DNA from: Nodosilinea sp. FACHB-131
GTDB taxonomy: Bacteria > Cyanobacteriota > Cyanobacteriia > Phormidesmidales > Phormidesmidaceae
DNA length: 64,000 nucleotides
Reading direction: 5' to 3'
Assembly (NCBI RefSeq): GCF_014695395.1
Contig: NZ_JACJOF010000010.1
Location: forward strand, 1-64,000
Shown: positions 9,406-17,823 of the stretch, one piece after another
Layout of the letters: every line of letters begins with the position of its first letter
How positions within the stretch are numbered: position 1 is the first letter of the stretch
Notes under the pieces: generated by a model
The model's database searches: none
What the model was told of the DNA's origin: nothing
What the model saw: only the letters and a program-made list of their open reading frames with translations
Translations under genes and position numbers: made by a program

Positions 9406-9945
9406 GTGCAACAGTCCTCTCCTAAACAGCCCCATCCCGACTCAGCCTGGCGAGCAGATCCCGGTTTGCAGCGGATTATTACCCACCTCTCGACGAGCCT
9501 GGAGCGGGATAGCCAGATCGTGGAGACCACCCGCGACCTGCAAGAAAAACTGGGCGTTGATAGAGTGCTGTTGTATTACTTCTACCGGCCTTGGAAAGGG
9601 CGGGTAACCTTTGAAGCCCTGAGCGATCCGCAGTTTTCGATCTTTGGTTCCACTGGGCCAGACGAATGTTTCACCAACGAATATGCGGAGCTATACCTAG
9701 CTGGGCGAGTCCGGGCGATCGCCGACATTGAGACAGAGCCCATTGCCGAATGTCACCGCAATTTTCTGCGCGAGCTGCGAGTGCAGGCCAATTTAGTCGT
9801 GCCGGTGCTGGTGAATGACGATCTCTGGGGACTGCTTGTGGCCCATCACTGTCAGTCCCCCCATGTTTGGACCGATGGAGATATTGCGGCCATGCTATAT
9901 GGCGCAGAGACCCTGGCTATTGCTCCTGCCATTCGGGGTCAATAG
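9406..9945 (+). CDS. Single-domain GAF protein with DXCF cyanobacteriochrome signatures
   Basis: 179 residues from a GTG start, essentially one GAF domain (about 20-175). It carries the DXCF motif (D86-E-C88-F) and the canonical bilin-attachment Cys-His (C116-H117). They are 28 residues apart, the spacing I recall for the cyanobacteriochrome TePixJ. Other family signs are GRVRAIADIE, ANLVVPVL and LWGLLVAHHC. Family knowledge: such GAF domains bind phycocyanobilin or phycoviolobilin covalently and photoswitch. Here no kinase, GGDEF or methyl-accepting output is attached, so signalling would need a partner. The ligand is inferred; some GAF domains keep these residues without binding bilin. Confidence 0.75.
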   Translation: MQQSSPKQPHPDSAWRADPGLQRIITHLSTSLERDSQIVETTRDLQEKLGVDRVLLYYFYRPWKGRVTFEALSDPQFSIFGSTGPDECFTNEYAELYLAGRVRAIADIETEPIAECHRNFLRELRVQANLVVPVLVNDDLWGLLVAHHCQSPHVWTDGDIAAMLYGAETLAIAPAIRGQ

Positions 9946-10021
9946 CCGGTGAACGATGGGTTTAATACAGCCCCAAAACACCAAGATTCGAGTTTCTGAA
10001 TCATTCCAATAGAAACCCAGG

Positions 10022-11203
10022 TCACGGTTGTGTCTTAGGAATTGGACGACTGTGCTCAGCAATTTCTATCAAATCGACCCGCTCTGGCTGCATTGGCAGC
10101 GACCCCAGTTGCCGAGCACTGGAGCGGTCTGGGGCGGAGGGATTGCGATCGCCCTTTAAGACCGGCCCTTGATCATCGCCGACTAGCTGGCGATAGACCG
10201 CCTCATAGCCATCGACCATGCGCTCAACGCTAAAATTGACTGCGACATGCTCTCGGCAAGCGCGGCGACTCAGGCGATGCACCTGGGTTAAAACCCCAAC
10301 GCAGTCGTCAACGCTGTGGCAGAGAAATCCCGTCTTGCCATCGACCACTACCTCCGGGGCCGCCCCCGTGGCCATGGCCATGACTGGGGTGCCGCTGGCC
10401 ATCGACTCAGCCATCACAAAACCAAAGGGTTCTGGCCGGGTACTGGGACACAGGATGGCGGTGGCGTGGCTAAGCAGAGCTTTTTTCTGGGGCTGGCTGA
10501 CCTTTCCCAAAAACTCGATTTGCTGTCCGTCGATCAGGGGAGCCACCTGATGCTCAAAAAACGCTTGGTTTTGAAAATCAATTTTTCCTGCCATTCTGAG
10601 ACGCCAGCCGCTGCGCTTGGCAATCTCGATCGCTAAGTGCGGGCCTTTCTCTTCCGCCATGCGACCCAGAAAGGCTAGATGCGGCGGCTCTTGGGGTAGA
10701 GGATGAAAATCGAATTGGTCGAGGGCGATCGCGTTGTGTATCGCAGCTACATAGTTGAGCCCAAGCTCGGGCCGCTGCTGCGACCTAGACACCGTGACTA
10801 GGTTTTGCCGCCGATACTGACTAAAGATGTTCTCAAAGGCGGGGGTGAGCAATTCGTGCAGGGTGTGAACCACTGGCGTCGGGCTGAGATGGGCATAGGG
10901 CAGCGCCACTGCATCCACGTGAGAGTGAATGATGTCAAAGTCTCTAGCGGCTTGAAAGACGCTTTCTAGCTGTCGCTGCTCGTAGCGGGCATACTCCAGC
11001 GGCAGTAAGCCCAGGGGACGCAAAGCGCGATAGCAGCCCGGCACTAACCGGGCCTGGGTCTGAGAATCGCCTGAGGCAAACAGCGTCACCTGGTGTCCAC
11101 GGCGCACTAGCTCTTCGGTGAGCAAACTCACCACCAGCTCAGTGCCACCGTCGGCTAGAGGCGATGCTCTCTCCCACAGGGGGGCAACCTGGGCGATCCT
11201 CAT
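10022..11203 (-). CDS. Glycosyltransferase family 4 protein
   Basis: 393 residues with a GT-B fold. The N-terminal half begins MRIAQVAPLWER with the acceptor-side GGTELVVSLLTEELVRRGH. The C-terminal half has FLGRMAEEKGPHLAIEIA, the nucleotide-sugar region, and the E-x7-E motif in RPEPFGFVMAESMASGTPV, which binds and activates the donor sugar. The last 40 residues are a poorly conserved polar tail. Family members add hexoses to polysaccharides, lipids or sugar phosphates; donor and acceptor are not predictable here. It converges with the GAF gene and stands alone. Confidence 0.88.
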   Translation of the reverse strand: MRIAQVAPLWERASPLADGGTELVVSLLTEELVRRGHQVTLFASGDSQTQARLVPGCYRALRPLGLLPLEYARYEQRQLESVFQAARDFDIIHSHVDAVALPYAHLSPTPVVHTLHELLTPAFENIFSQYRRQNLVTVSRSQQRPELGLNYVAAIHNAIALDQFDFHPLPQEPPHLAFLGRMAEEKGPHLAIEIAKRSGWRLRMAGKIDFQNQAFFEHQVAPLIDGQQIEFLGKVSQPQKKALLSHATAILCPSTRPEPFGFVMAESMASGTPVMAMATGAAPEVVVDGKTGFLCHSVDDCVGVLTQVHRLSRRACREHVAVNFSVERMVDGYEAVYRQLVGDDQGPVLKGDRNPSAPDRSSARQLGSLPMQPERVDLIEIAEHSRPIPKTQP

Positions 11204-11648
11204 ATAGATTCCCTCTAATCTTGGTATGACGCTAGGCGCGTCAGCGCTGGGTCACAAGGTTTAGTCAATAAGTCGTGAAAATGTGTGAGCTTACCGCATT
11301 ACTTTACCCAAAAAGTTTGATACTAAATGGATGTCAAACCCAGGGAAAACACATGTTTGCGTACCGTTATCCTAAGCCTCTGATCTGCTAATAGCCTATA
11401 CCGCTGTGACGATTGGACCTACCCAAAAATCTCTACCTTCAGGCTGGTTTAACTTGCATCTTTGGTATAGAAAAAGTGGATTTATTTTTGGTAAGAGTTA
11501 GCAGCAATGGCAGGAAAATTTGAGTCAATAAATAAGGCAAAAACACAACCCTTTTTAGGGCGAGTTCCTTGCTCTAAAAACGAGCCCAACTGCGCTAGGT
11601 ATTGATTAATCTGCTGGGCAATACTAGCAAATGCATGCCCCAGGGAAC
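11204..11648. other. Intergenic, glycosyltransferase upstream region
   Basis: AT-richer than the flanking genes. It holds the upstream region of the minus-strand glycosyltransferase gene and no supported gene. A 100-codon minus-strand frame at 11482-11784 is formed largely by the dispersed repeat beside it. Confidence 0.4.
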
Positions 11649-11780
11649 GGGTGCATCCCACTTTTGTGGCCCACCCTACGGGAAGCAAGCTACACCCTAA
11701 ATCCTTCTTCCAATGCGGGAGAAGGACGTTGAATCCGGCCCCCCTTCTCCCGTTTTGGGAGAAGGGGCTGGGGGAAGAGG
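11649..11780 (-). repeat. Dispersed palindromic repeat, copy 1
   Basis: On the minus strand this reads CCCCTTCTCCC-aaaac-type hairpin, a second C-rich/G-rich hairpin, then TTTAGGGTGTAGCTTGCTTC and a GGGATGCACCC end. The same module, with scattered changes, lies at 16928-17060 on the other strand. It sits between two minus-strand genes, 49 bases after the stop codon of the CDF transporter's neighbour region. No transposase is encoded. Confidence 0.85.
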
Positions 11781-11828
11781 GCAAACTGCAAAGTTGGGAC
11801 GCGCCCTCAGGGAGCTGTGGGCTTTAAT

Positions 11829-12728
11829 CTAGCGCTCTAGGGCCTGATCGGCCCACGAGACCGGATCCTCTAAGGGTTCTAAATGGGTGAAAACAAAGGT
11901 GCCGGGTAGCGATCGCGCGATCGCTGCCTCAATGTCTTCACAGAGGTCGTGCCCTTGCTTGACGGTCCAGGCCCCCGGCACCAGCACATGCAGCGAGACA
12001 AACCGCCGGGCACCGGCCACCCGAGTTCTGAGGGCGTGAAACTGAACGCCTTGGGCCTCAAACGGCTGCAACGCCTGGGCGACAATCTGACGGTCCGCCT
12101 TGGGCAAGGCTGTATCTAAGAGGCCCAACCCGGTTTCGCGCATCAGCCTGAGCCCGGCCCACACAATGTTGGCCGCCACCCCCAGGGCAATAATTGGATC
12201 GAGAATCAGCCAGCCCGTTAGGGGAATTAGAATCACCCCCACCCCCACTCCCACTGATGTCCAGACATCGGTCAGCAGATGGTGGGCATCGGCCCGCAGG
12301 GTGATAGAACGCAGCCGTCGACTGGCCCGCAACATGACCACGGCCAAAGCCCCATTGATAGCAGTCGCCACCAGCGAGAGCACTAGCCCCAGACCCACCT
12401 GCTCGATGGGCTGGGGATCAAACAGGCGACCCCAGGCGGCAAAGGCAATACTGCCGGCGGCCACCAAAATCAAGACACTTTCGGCACCACTAGAAAAATA
12501 TTCTGCTTTGTAATGCCCAAAGGCATGGTCTTCATCGGGTGGCTTAGCGGCAAAGGTTACCGCCCAGGTGGCCACGATCGCGGCTACCAGGTTCACCACC
12601 GATTCGGCCGCATCGGACAGTAGCCCGACCGAACCGGTCAGCAGGTAAGCCGTTGTTTTAAGCAGGATAGTTAAAACAGCGGCCCCGATGGAGAGCAGGG
12701 TGTAAAACCGAGCTGAGCGATCGCCCAT
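11829..12728 (-). CDS. Cation diffusion facilitator family metal exporter
   Basis: 299 residues, six predicted membrane helices and a cytoplasmic C-terminal domain (about 205-295). Metal-site residues are visible: helix II LLSDAAES, the DEDHAFGHYKAE loop and helix V ADAHHLLTDVWTS, matching the D/H-x3-D sites of FieF/YiiP-like exporters. The C-terminal domain has HALRTRVAG and SLHVLVPG, typical of the metal-sensing dimer domain. It is expected to export Zn, Fe or a similar divalent metal in exchange for protons; the metal cannot be assigned. The start is the ATG at 12728. Confidence 0.92.
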   Translation of the reverse strand: MGDRSARFYTLLSIGAAVLTILLKTTAYLLTGSVGLLSDAAESVVNLVAAIVATWAVTFAAKPPDEDHAFGHYKAEYFSSGAESVLILVAAGSIAFAAWGRLFDPQPIEQVGLGLVLSLVATAINGALAVVMLRASRRLRSITLRADAHHLLTDVWTSVGVGVGVILIPLTGWLILDPIIALGVAANIVWAGLRLMRETGLGLLDTALPKADRQIVAQALQPFEAQGVQFHALRTRVAGARRFVSLHVLVPGAWTVKQGHDLCEDIEAAIARSLPGTFVFTHLEPLEDPVSWADQALER

Positions 12729-13029
12729 GGCAGTCGGAAAGGCAGTAGAGAGGCTAACCCTTTCAGCTAGTCTACGGCCAGTTGCCCCTCGGTAAGCGAT
12801 CGCGGCTGTTTTCGTTGGGTAGGAGGGTTTAAGGTATTTGGTTTAAGGCAAGCCGTAAACCCGAAACCTGAGACCCAAAACCTGACCCTCTCACAAACCC
12901 GTAATCCTTGGCTTTGCAGACCGCCCGAATTCATAAAGAACCAGAAAAATCTAGGCTCACTGGGTTGACTGGAGCAGGCGATCGCCAGAGCATAGACGCT
13001 CGCCCCCAGCGTCAGCGGAGCTAGCACCC
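12729..13029. other. Divergent intergenic region
   Basis: Between divergent CDF and phosphoesterase genes. It contains degenerate GGTTTAAGG / ACCTGAGACCC-like short repeats (about 12825-12890), related in flavour to the palindromes near 39351 and 62009. No gene is supported. Confidence 0.4.
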
Positions 13030-13938
13030 TTGAAACGTCGAGCACTATTGTCCTTAGGCCTTGGTGGTTTTGCCGCAGCGGTAGGGCGGCGTTACTGGAC
13101 TCGAACTCCGGCGGGGAACGGCGCGCTGCTCAACTTTATGGCTGCGGGGGATGTGGGGACGGGGGCCGAGGAACAACACGCCGTGGCCCAGGCGATGATT
13201 CAGCGGCAGCGGATGGCGGCTTCTGCCTTGGTTTTGCTCACCGGGGACAACATCTATGAAGATGGTGAAATCGAAAAGATTGACCGGGTTTTTGAGCAGC
13301 CCTATGCCGATTTGCTGCGGCAAAATATCAAGTTCTATGCTGTCTTGGGCAACCACGACATCCGCACCAACAACGGGGAAGATCAGGTTAGCTATCCAGG
13401 CTACAACATGGCCGGACGCTACTACACCTTTACTCGGCAGTTTGTGCAGTTTTTTGCCCTCGATACAACCCAGGCCATCGACAGCGACGACAAATCGCCT
13501 TGGATGGCTCAACTCGACTGGTTTGAGACCGAGCTGCGGCGATCGCAAGCTCCCTGGAAGATTGTGTTTGCCCACCATCCGCTCTATTCGTCCGGCAGCC
13601 ACGGGTCCCATCAATCGCTGATTGACGAGCTCTCGCCTTTGTTTGCAGAACATGGCGTGCAGCTCTACATCAACGGCCACGACCACAACTACGAAAGAAC
13701 AGAACCGATCGACGGCACCACCTACATTACCTCTGGCAATGGCGCTAAGCTGCGCCCGGTTGACCGCTCTGTCTGGACAGCCACTGCTAGCTCTCAGCTC
13801 GGGTTTACCGCCTTTAGCGTCTTTGCCGATCGCATTGAGGTCAAAGCCATCGATACAAACAATGCCGCCTATGACGAGGTTTCAATTGGTCTGCATAGGG
13901 CTCAGAGGACTTTTGCGGCGGGTTTAGCGATCGGGTGA
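13030..13938 (+). CDS. Metallophosphoesterase (purple acid phosphatase-like)
   Basis: 302 residues from a TTG start. The N-terminus KRRALLSLGLGGFAAAVG looks like a twin-arginine-type signal, implying export. The calcineurin-like core has all metal-binding blocks: GDVGTG, LTGDNIYEDG, LGNHDIR, FAHHPLYSSGSHG and the terminal INGHDHNYER. The order and spacing fit small tartrate-resistant acid-phosphatase-like enzymes, which hydrolyse phosphomonoesters with a two-metal centre. An exported phosphatase fits phosphate scavenging, but no Pho box was recognised. The start codon is not certain. Confidence 0.88.
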   Translation: MKRRALLSLGLGGFAAAVGRRYWTRTPAGNGALLNFMAAGDVGTGAEEQHAVAQAMIQRQRMAASALVLLTGDNIYEDGEIEKIDRVFEQPYADLLRQNIKFYAVLGNHDIRTNNGEDQVSYPGYNMAGRYYTFTRQFVQFFALDTTQAIDSDDKSPWMAQLDWFETELRRSQAPWKIVFAHHPLYSSGSHGSHQSLIDELSPLFAEHGVQLYINGHDHNYERTEPIDGTTYITSGNGAKLRPVDRSVWTATASSQLGFTAFSVFADRIEVKAIDTNNAAYDEVSIGLHRAQRTFAAGLAIG

Positions 13939-14312
13939 GGGGCCAAGTCGCCTCTTCGAGTGCCTCGACTACCCCGCCGAACGTCCATAACTTCAAGCAC
14001 TCTAGATCCCGGAGAGGTGTAGCCGATGGCAGCCTCATCCTCGCGTTTCAGTTCTTGTAACCGCCCTCACAACCCTTCAACCCCTGGAGAAAATAGGAGC
14101 TGAACTAGAAGAATCCTTGGCCTACCATGCGGAATTATCTCGCTGGCGGTTGAAGGTTCTGAAGCGATGCTGCGGCTCTAAGAAGCATGCGATCGCTCCC
14201 TAGAGGCTACGTGACCGGCACTCTGCTCGACGTTCGCTACCGCCTACCCTGCCCCCGACGTTGACCCTGGCCTCACTAGCTCAGGCGCAACGTCTTCCTC
14301 TCCCGACGACCT
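13939..14312. other. Intergenic with possible gene remnant
   Basis: A frame at about 14060-14202 reads a helix-like segment, KIGAELEESLAYHAELSRW, then ends after KHAIAP. It has no start codon, so it could be the tail of a decayed gene. Nothing else is recognised. Confidence 0.3.
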
Positions 14313-14966
14313 ATGAAAATCTCTATTCGCTTTCCGACTCTAGTCGGCATCAGTTTACTCACTACTACTCTCCTGGCTTGTTCCGCCGTTCCCCCTGCTC
14401 CGCCGGAGACACCGGAAACACCCGCTCCCCAGGGCGAGGCGGCCCCATCTAACTGGGCCGACATTGTGGGGCCGATCTCTGCTCCCCCAAACTGGCAGGT
14501 CGAGCCCTGCGTCAATGCGGTGCTGCTGTGCGTCGAGGCCGACGGAGAGCTAATTGGCACAGTAGAACGCTTTAGCCATCCCATTAGCGAGGTGCCCATG
14601 CAGGGCGGCTTACCGCTACCCGAAGGGTCAGAGCTTGATTTTCTTCAAGCCTGGGTGAGCAACCACTACCGCACCATCGAAGAAGATCGGCAGGTGGCTG
14701 ACCCCGCCCTCAAGTTTATCGGGGAGACGCCGGTAGCCATTTCCGTGGGCACCCTGCCTGGGCTCCGCTACGACTACACCATCGAGCATCCCAATGGGGC
14801 ACTGTTTGACCGCGGCGTTGGCTATGTGACCACCGACGGCACCATGCTCCATGTGTTTGCTACCGGGGTGATCAGCGGCGACCCCAGCGGCTCATTCTCT
14901 GACGAAGAATTATTCGAAACATTTCTACCCCACCTCAACACCACTATTCAGGGGCTCAAACTATGA
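14313..14966 (+). CDS. Predicted lipoprotein of unknown function
   Basis: 217 residues. The signal peptide ends in a lipobox (TTLLACSAV, Cys near residue 23), followed by a Pro/Glu-rich linker. The rest is a compact soluble domain with WQVEPCVNAVLLCVEADG, which contains a Cys pair that could form a disulfide. I do not recognise the fold. Its stop overlaps the next start as ATGA, so it is translationally coupled to the WD40 protein gene and the two products probably act together outside the cytoplasmic membrane. Confidence 0.75.
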   Translation: MKISIRFPTLVGISLLTTTLLACSAVPPAPPETPETPAPQGEAAPSNWADIVGPISAPPNWQVEPCVNAVLLCVEADGELIGTVERFSHPISEVPMQGGLPLPEGSELDFLQAWVSNHYRTIEEDRQVADPALKFIGETPVAISVGTLPGLRYDYTIEHPNGALFDRGVGYVTTDGTMLHVFATGVISGDPSGSFSDEELFETFLPHLNTTIQGLKL

Positions 14967-16882
14967 TGCGAGGCAACATGAAGCGATTCAAACGGCTGGC
15001 TTACCTGGGCCTGGGTTTGGTGCTGGCGGCGACGTTGAGCTGGCCGACGAATTCCCTCCAGGCTCAGATCGACCCAACTGCTCAGCAGACAAACTGGGCC
15101 CAGGCCCAGGCGGTAGATGTGGGAGCGCTGCGATCGCACCTGGCCGCCCAAGACTGGCCCGCCGCCGATGCTGAAACCCGCCGTATTCTAGACCCCTGGA
15201 TTCATCCGAGGGGTGATATTCTCAGCCCGCCGCTGGCGACCAACATTCCTCCAGAGGTGCTGCAAACCCTCGATCAGCTCTGGGTTGAGGCGAGCGACGG
15301 TCGGTTTGGCTTTAGCGTGCAGCAAAAAATTTGGGCTGAGGTGAGAGCCGCGAACCCAGTAGATTCGGCGGTGGCGGCGAAGGCCTTTGGCGATCGCGTC
15401 GGCTGGACGCGCCCTGCCGGCATGGAAGACCCCACCTTCATCGCTGGGGAATGGCTGACCGAGCAAGAAATTAACCCTTCCCTGGATGCGCCTGTGGGTC
15501 ACCTGCCCTGGGCTGGGGTGAGCTGGGAGCAAATCAGGAAAATTCTGACGGTTGAAAGCTGTGGCAGCTGCACCATCGACGCCATGTACCTCCAGGGCGA
15601 ACGGTTCAACCAGTACATACCGGTGCTGTTCAATTGGGTAGACACAGCCCTAGAGCTACCCGTGCCGGCGATCGGCTCCTGGCAGCAACCCCAGCTGGCC
15701 AGAAGTATCGATCTCAAATCTCTCTATCCCGACTCCCAGTGCCCGATTCGCACTGCGTCCTCGGCCATTAGCCCCAACGGGGCGGTGATTGCCATCGGCA
15801 GCTACAGCTACGAGCGATCGTGCACCCGTGGCGAAAGCGCCCTGGCTCTGTGGAATGCTGAGCGCGGCAACCGCATCATTACCCTGCACCGAGGGCCAGC
15901 CCTGGAGGCATCGGCCCAAGGAAATCCGCCCCAGGAGCCGGCGGGGCAGGGAACTCGCATCGTTGGGGATGTGGCCAATGCCGTGGCGTTTACCCCCGAC
16001 AGCCAGATGGTCGCGGCGGGCATGTCCTACGGTGTGGTGCGGCTCTGGTCGGCGACGACGGGCGAGCAGATTCGCACATTTCAGGGGCATCGGTATGCAG
16101 TGCGGGCGATCGCCATCAGCCCCGACGGCACCACGCTGGCCAGCGCCAGCGCTGACCAAACCCTAAAACTGTGGAACCTACAGACCGGGCAGCTGTTGCG
16201 GACGATATCGATGAATGCCGCCGATGGCATGGTGCACACCCTGCGGTTTAGCCCCAACGGTCAGCGGTTGGCCACAGCAACTGACCAAAACACCCTCCAG
16301 CTTTGGGATGCCACTACTGGGCAACAGGTGCGGACCCTGGTGAACCGAGCCGCAACCCGCTCCCCCCTCCTGCCGCTGGCCTTTAGCCCCGATGGGCAAA
16401 TTCTGGCCACGGGCGATCGCGACAACAGCGTCAAGCTCTGGAACGCCACTACCGGCGCACGCCAGCTCACCCTGACCGGGCACACTGAGCCCGTGCGGCA
16501 TCTGGCCTTTAGCCCCGACTCCCAGCGTCTGGCTACCAGCGACGGCAAAACGGCTCGCCTATGGAACCGGCAAACCAATGAAACGGTTCACACCCTCACA
16601 CTCAACCAAAGTGCGGGGCACCCTATTCAACCGACCAACCTGGGCGAAGTGGCGTTTAGCCCTGACGGACAGACCCTGGCCACCAGCACCCTGCTGCTGC
16701 CCCTGGTGCAGAGCGAGCCCATCCCCGGCCAGGGAATGACCCTCTGGTCGGTGGCGACTGGGCAGTCGCTCTCGCAGATCCACGACGTCGGTCAGTTTCA
16801 GTTCAGCCCCGATGGTCGGTTTTTGATGGCCCAGGGTCAGCGGGTGCAGCTCTGGCAGCCCTACCGTGGCCTGGTGCAGTAG
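14963..16882 (+). CDS. Secreted WD40-repeat protein
   Basis: 639 residues. The N-terminus MKRFKRLAYLGLGLVLAATL looks like a signal peptide ending near LQAQ. Residues 40-250 are non-repeat and contain a Cys pair (ESCGSCTID). From about 255 to the end there are at least six WD40 blades with phrases such as ISPDGTTLASASADQTLKLW, SPNGQRLATA and SPDGQILATGD, enough for one propeller. WD40 propellers are protein-binding scaffolds; here the partner may be the lipoprotein encoded just upstream, whose gene overlaps this one by four bases. It ends just before a dispersed palindromic repeat. Confidence 0.88.
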   Translation: MMRGNMKRFKRLAYLGLGLVLAATLSWPTNSLQAQIDPTAQQTNWAQAQAVDVGALRSHLAAQDWPAADAETRRILDPWIHPRGDILSPPLATNIPPEVLQTLDQLWVEASDGRFGFSVQQKIWAEVRAANPVDSAVAAKAFGDRVGWTRPAGMEDPTFIAGEWLTEQEINPSLDAPVGHLPWAGVSWEQIRKILTVESCGSCTIDAMYLQGERFNQYIPVLFNWVDTALELPVPAIGSWQQPQLARSIDLKSLYPDSQCPIRTASSAISPNGAVIAIGSYSYERSCTRGESALALWNAERGNRIITLHRGPALEASAQGNPPQEPAGQGTRIVGDVANAVAFTPDSQMVAAGMSYGVVRLWSATTGEQIRTFQGHRYAVRAIAISPDGTTLASASADQTLKLWNLQTGQLLRTISMNAADGMVHTLRFSPNGQRLATATDQNTLQLWDATTGQQVRTLVNRAATRSPLLPLAFSPDGQILATGDRDNSVKLWNATTGARQLTLTGHTEPVRHLAFSPDSQRLATSDGKTARLWNRQTNETVHTLTLNQSAGHPIQPTNLGEVAFSPDGQTLATSTLLLPLVQSEPIPGQGMTLWSVATGQSLSQIHDVGQFQFSPDGRFLMAQGQRVQLWQPYRGLVQ

Positions 16883-16927
16883 ACCAGTGTGGCCATTAGG
16901 CCACCTCAGTTGCGGGGTGTATCCCAG

Positions 16928-17060
16928 CCCTCATCCCCCAACCCCTTCTCCCGTTTTGGGAGAAGGGGAGCCAGAGTCAAAGTCCCTCTCCCAGAACGGG
17001 AGAGGGATTTAGGGTGTAGCTTGCTTCCCGAAGGGTGGGTTACAAAAATGGGATGCACCC
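16928..17060 (+). repeat. Dispersed palindromic repeat, copy 2
   Basis: It begins with a perfect 11-bp hairpin at 16942-16968 (CCCCTTCTCCC, loop GTTTT, GGGAGAAGGGG), then a second hairpin (CCCTCTCCC-agaac-GGGAGAGGG). The conserved TTTAGGGTGTAGCTTGCTTC segment and a GGGATGCACCC end follow. It abuts the stop codon of the minus-strand ketolase gene and follows the WD40 gene, so it could end transcription in both directions. It matches 11649-11780 in inverse orientation. Confidence 0.88.
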
Positions 17061-17807
17061 CTAATTCCAAGCATTGGACTGGCGGGCTGAGGGCAGGTGA
17101 TACCAGGGAAGATTGGGATATTCGTGGTGCTCCCAGTGGTAGCCGAAGTAGTAGCAGGTCAACAGCGACAGCACGAGTGGATAGTTGCTGCTAGTCGCGC
17201 TGTGGGGGTTAACTTGCCCCGCGCGGTGCGGCAAGTAGGTGCCAAACAGAAACAGCTGCATCGAACTCAACACGATGGGCAAAAGCCAAAACAGAATCAG
17301 GTTGCTGAGAGGAATTTGAAATCCAATGATGAGCGTTAGGCCTATGGCGATTAGCTTGATCAGCATGACCACTTTTTCGCGACCGTTGAGATAGCCCGAC
17401 ATAAATTTCCAATACCAGCGGGCAAAGCTGCGGTGAATGCCATCGTGAAAATCGGGATCTTGAGCTTGACCAGGATATCGATGATGCCGCCAGTGGTTGG
17501 TAGACAGTTTCTGGTAAGACAAGGGGGCGTATAGGCTAACGGCCAGTTGACCAATGCCGTGGTTTAAGCGGCGATCGCTCGGCGCCACGACGCCATGAAT
17601 GGCGTCATGGGCCACAATAAATAGCCCAGTCTGAATGTAAGTGCGCCCTAGTATGGCCGCAAACATCCACAGCAGGTTGAGCTGAGCTATATCTACCAGC
17701 AAAAGCCCGGCTAAACTGCTCAGCCAGAGTGCCACAATTACTAAGGCAACAAAAATACCCATTACAAAAAATGGCCTAAAAACCAGGCTATAAACTTCAG
17801 TAATCAA
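17061..17807 (-). CDS. crtW: Beta-carotene ketolase (CrtW type)
   Basis: 248 residues from TTG 17807 (ATG 17762 is an alternative, giving 233). It is a membrane-bound di-iron enzyme with three to four hydrophobic segments. The histidine clusters HDAIHG, NHWRHHRYPG, DPDFH, FGTYLPHR and YHWEHHEYPNLPW match CrtW ketolases rather than acyl-lipid desaturases. CrtW adds 4-keto groups to beta-carotene rings, giving echinenone and canthaxanthin, the latter also being a ligand of orange carotenoid proteins. It lies 16 bases downstream of a hydroxylase-family gene on the same strand, so the two probably form an operon for carotenoid modification. Confidence 0.85.
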   Translation of the reverse strand: MITEVYSLVFRPFFVMGIFVALVIVALWLSSLAGLLLVDIAQLNLLWMFAAILGRTYIQTGLFIVAHDAIHGVVAPSDRRLNHGIGQLAVSLYAPLSYQKLSTNHWRHHRYPGQAQDPDFHDGIHRSFARWYWKFMSGYLNGREKVVMLIKLIAIGLTLIIGFQIPLSNLILFWLLPIVLSSMQLFLFGTYLPHRAGQVNPHSATSSNYPLVLSLLTCYYFGYHWEHHEYPNLPWYHLPSARQSNAWN

Positions 17808-17823
17808 AAACTAGAGCTATGGG

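Noticed and set aside
11482..11784. 100-codon minus-strand frame
   Set aside because: Half of it is the dispersed double-hairpin repeat, whose second copy gives a similar peptide by chance; no independent support.
12767..13045. 92-codon minus-strand frame
   Set aside because: Sits in an intergenic region of short GGTTTAAGG-like repeats, and overlaps the phosphoesterase start.
13054..13686. 210-codon minus-strand frame
   Set aside because: Lies inside the metallophosphoesterase gene, which has all its metal motifs; the reverse frame has none.
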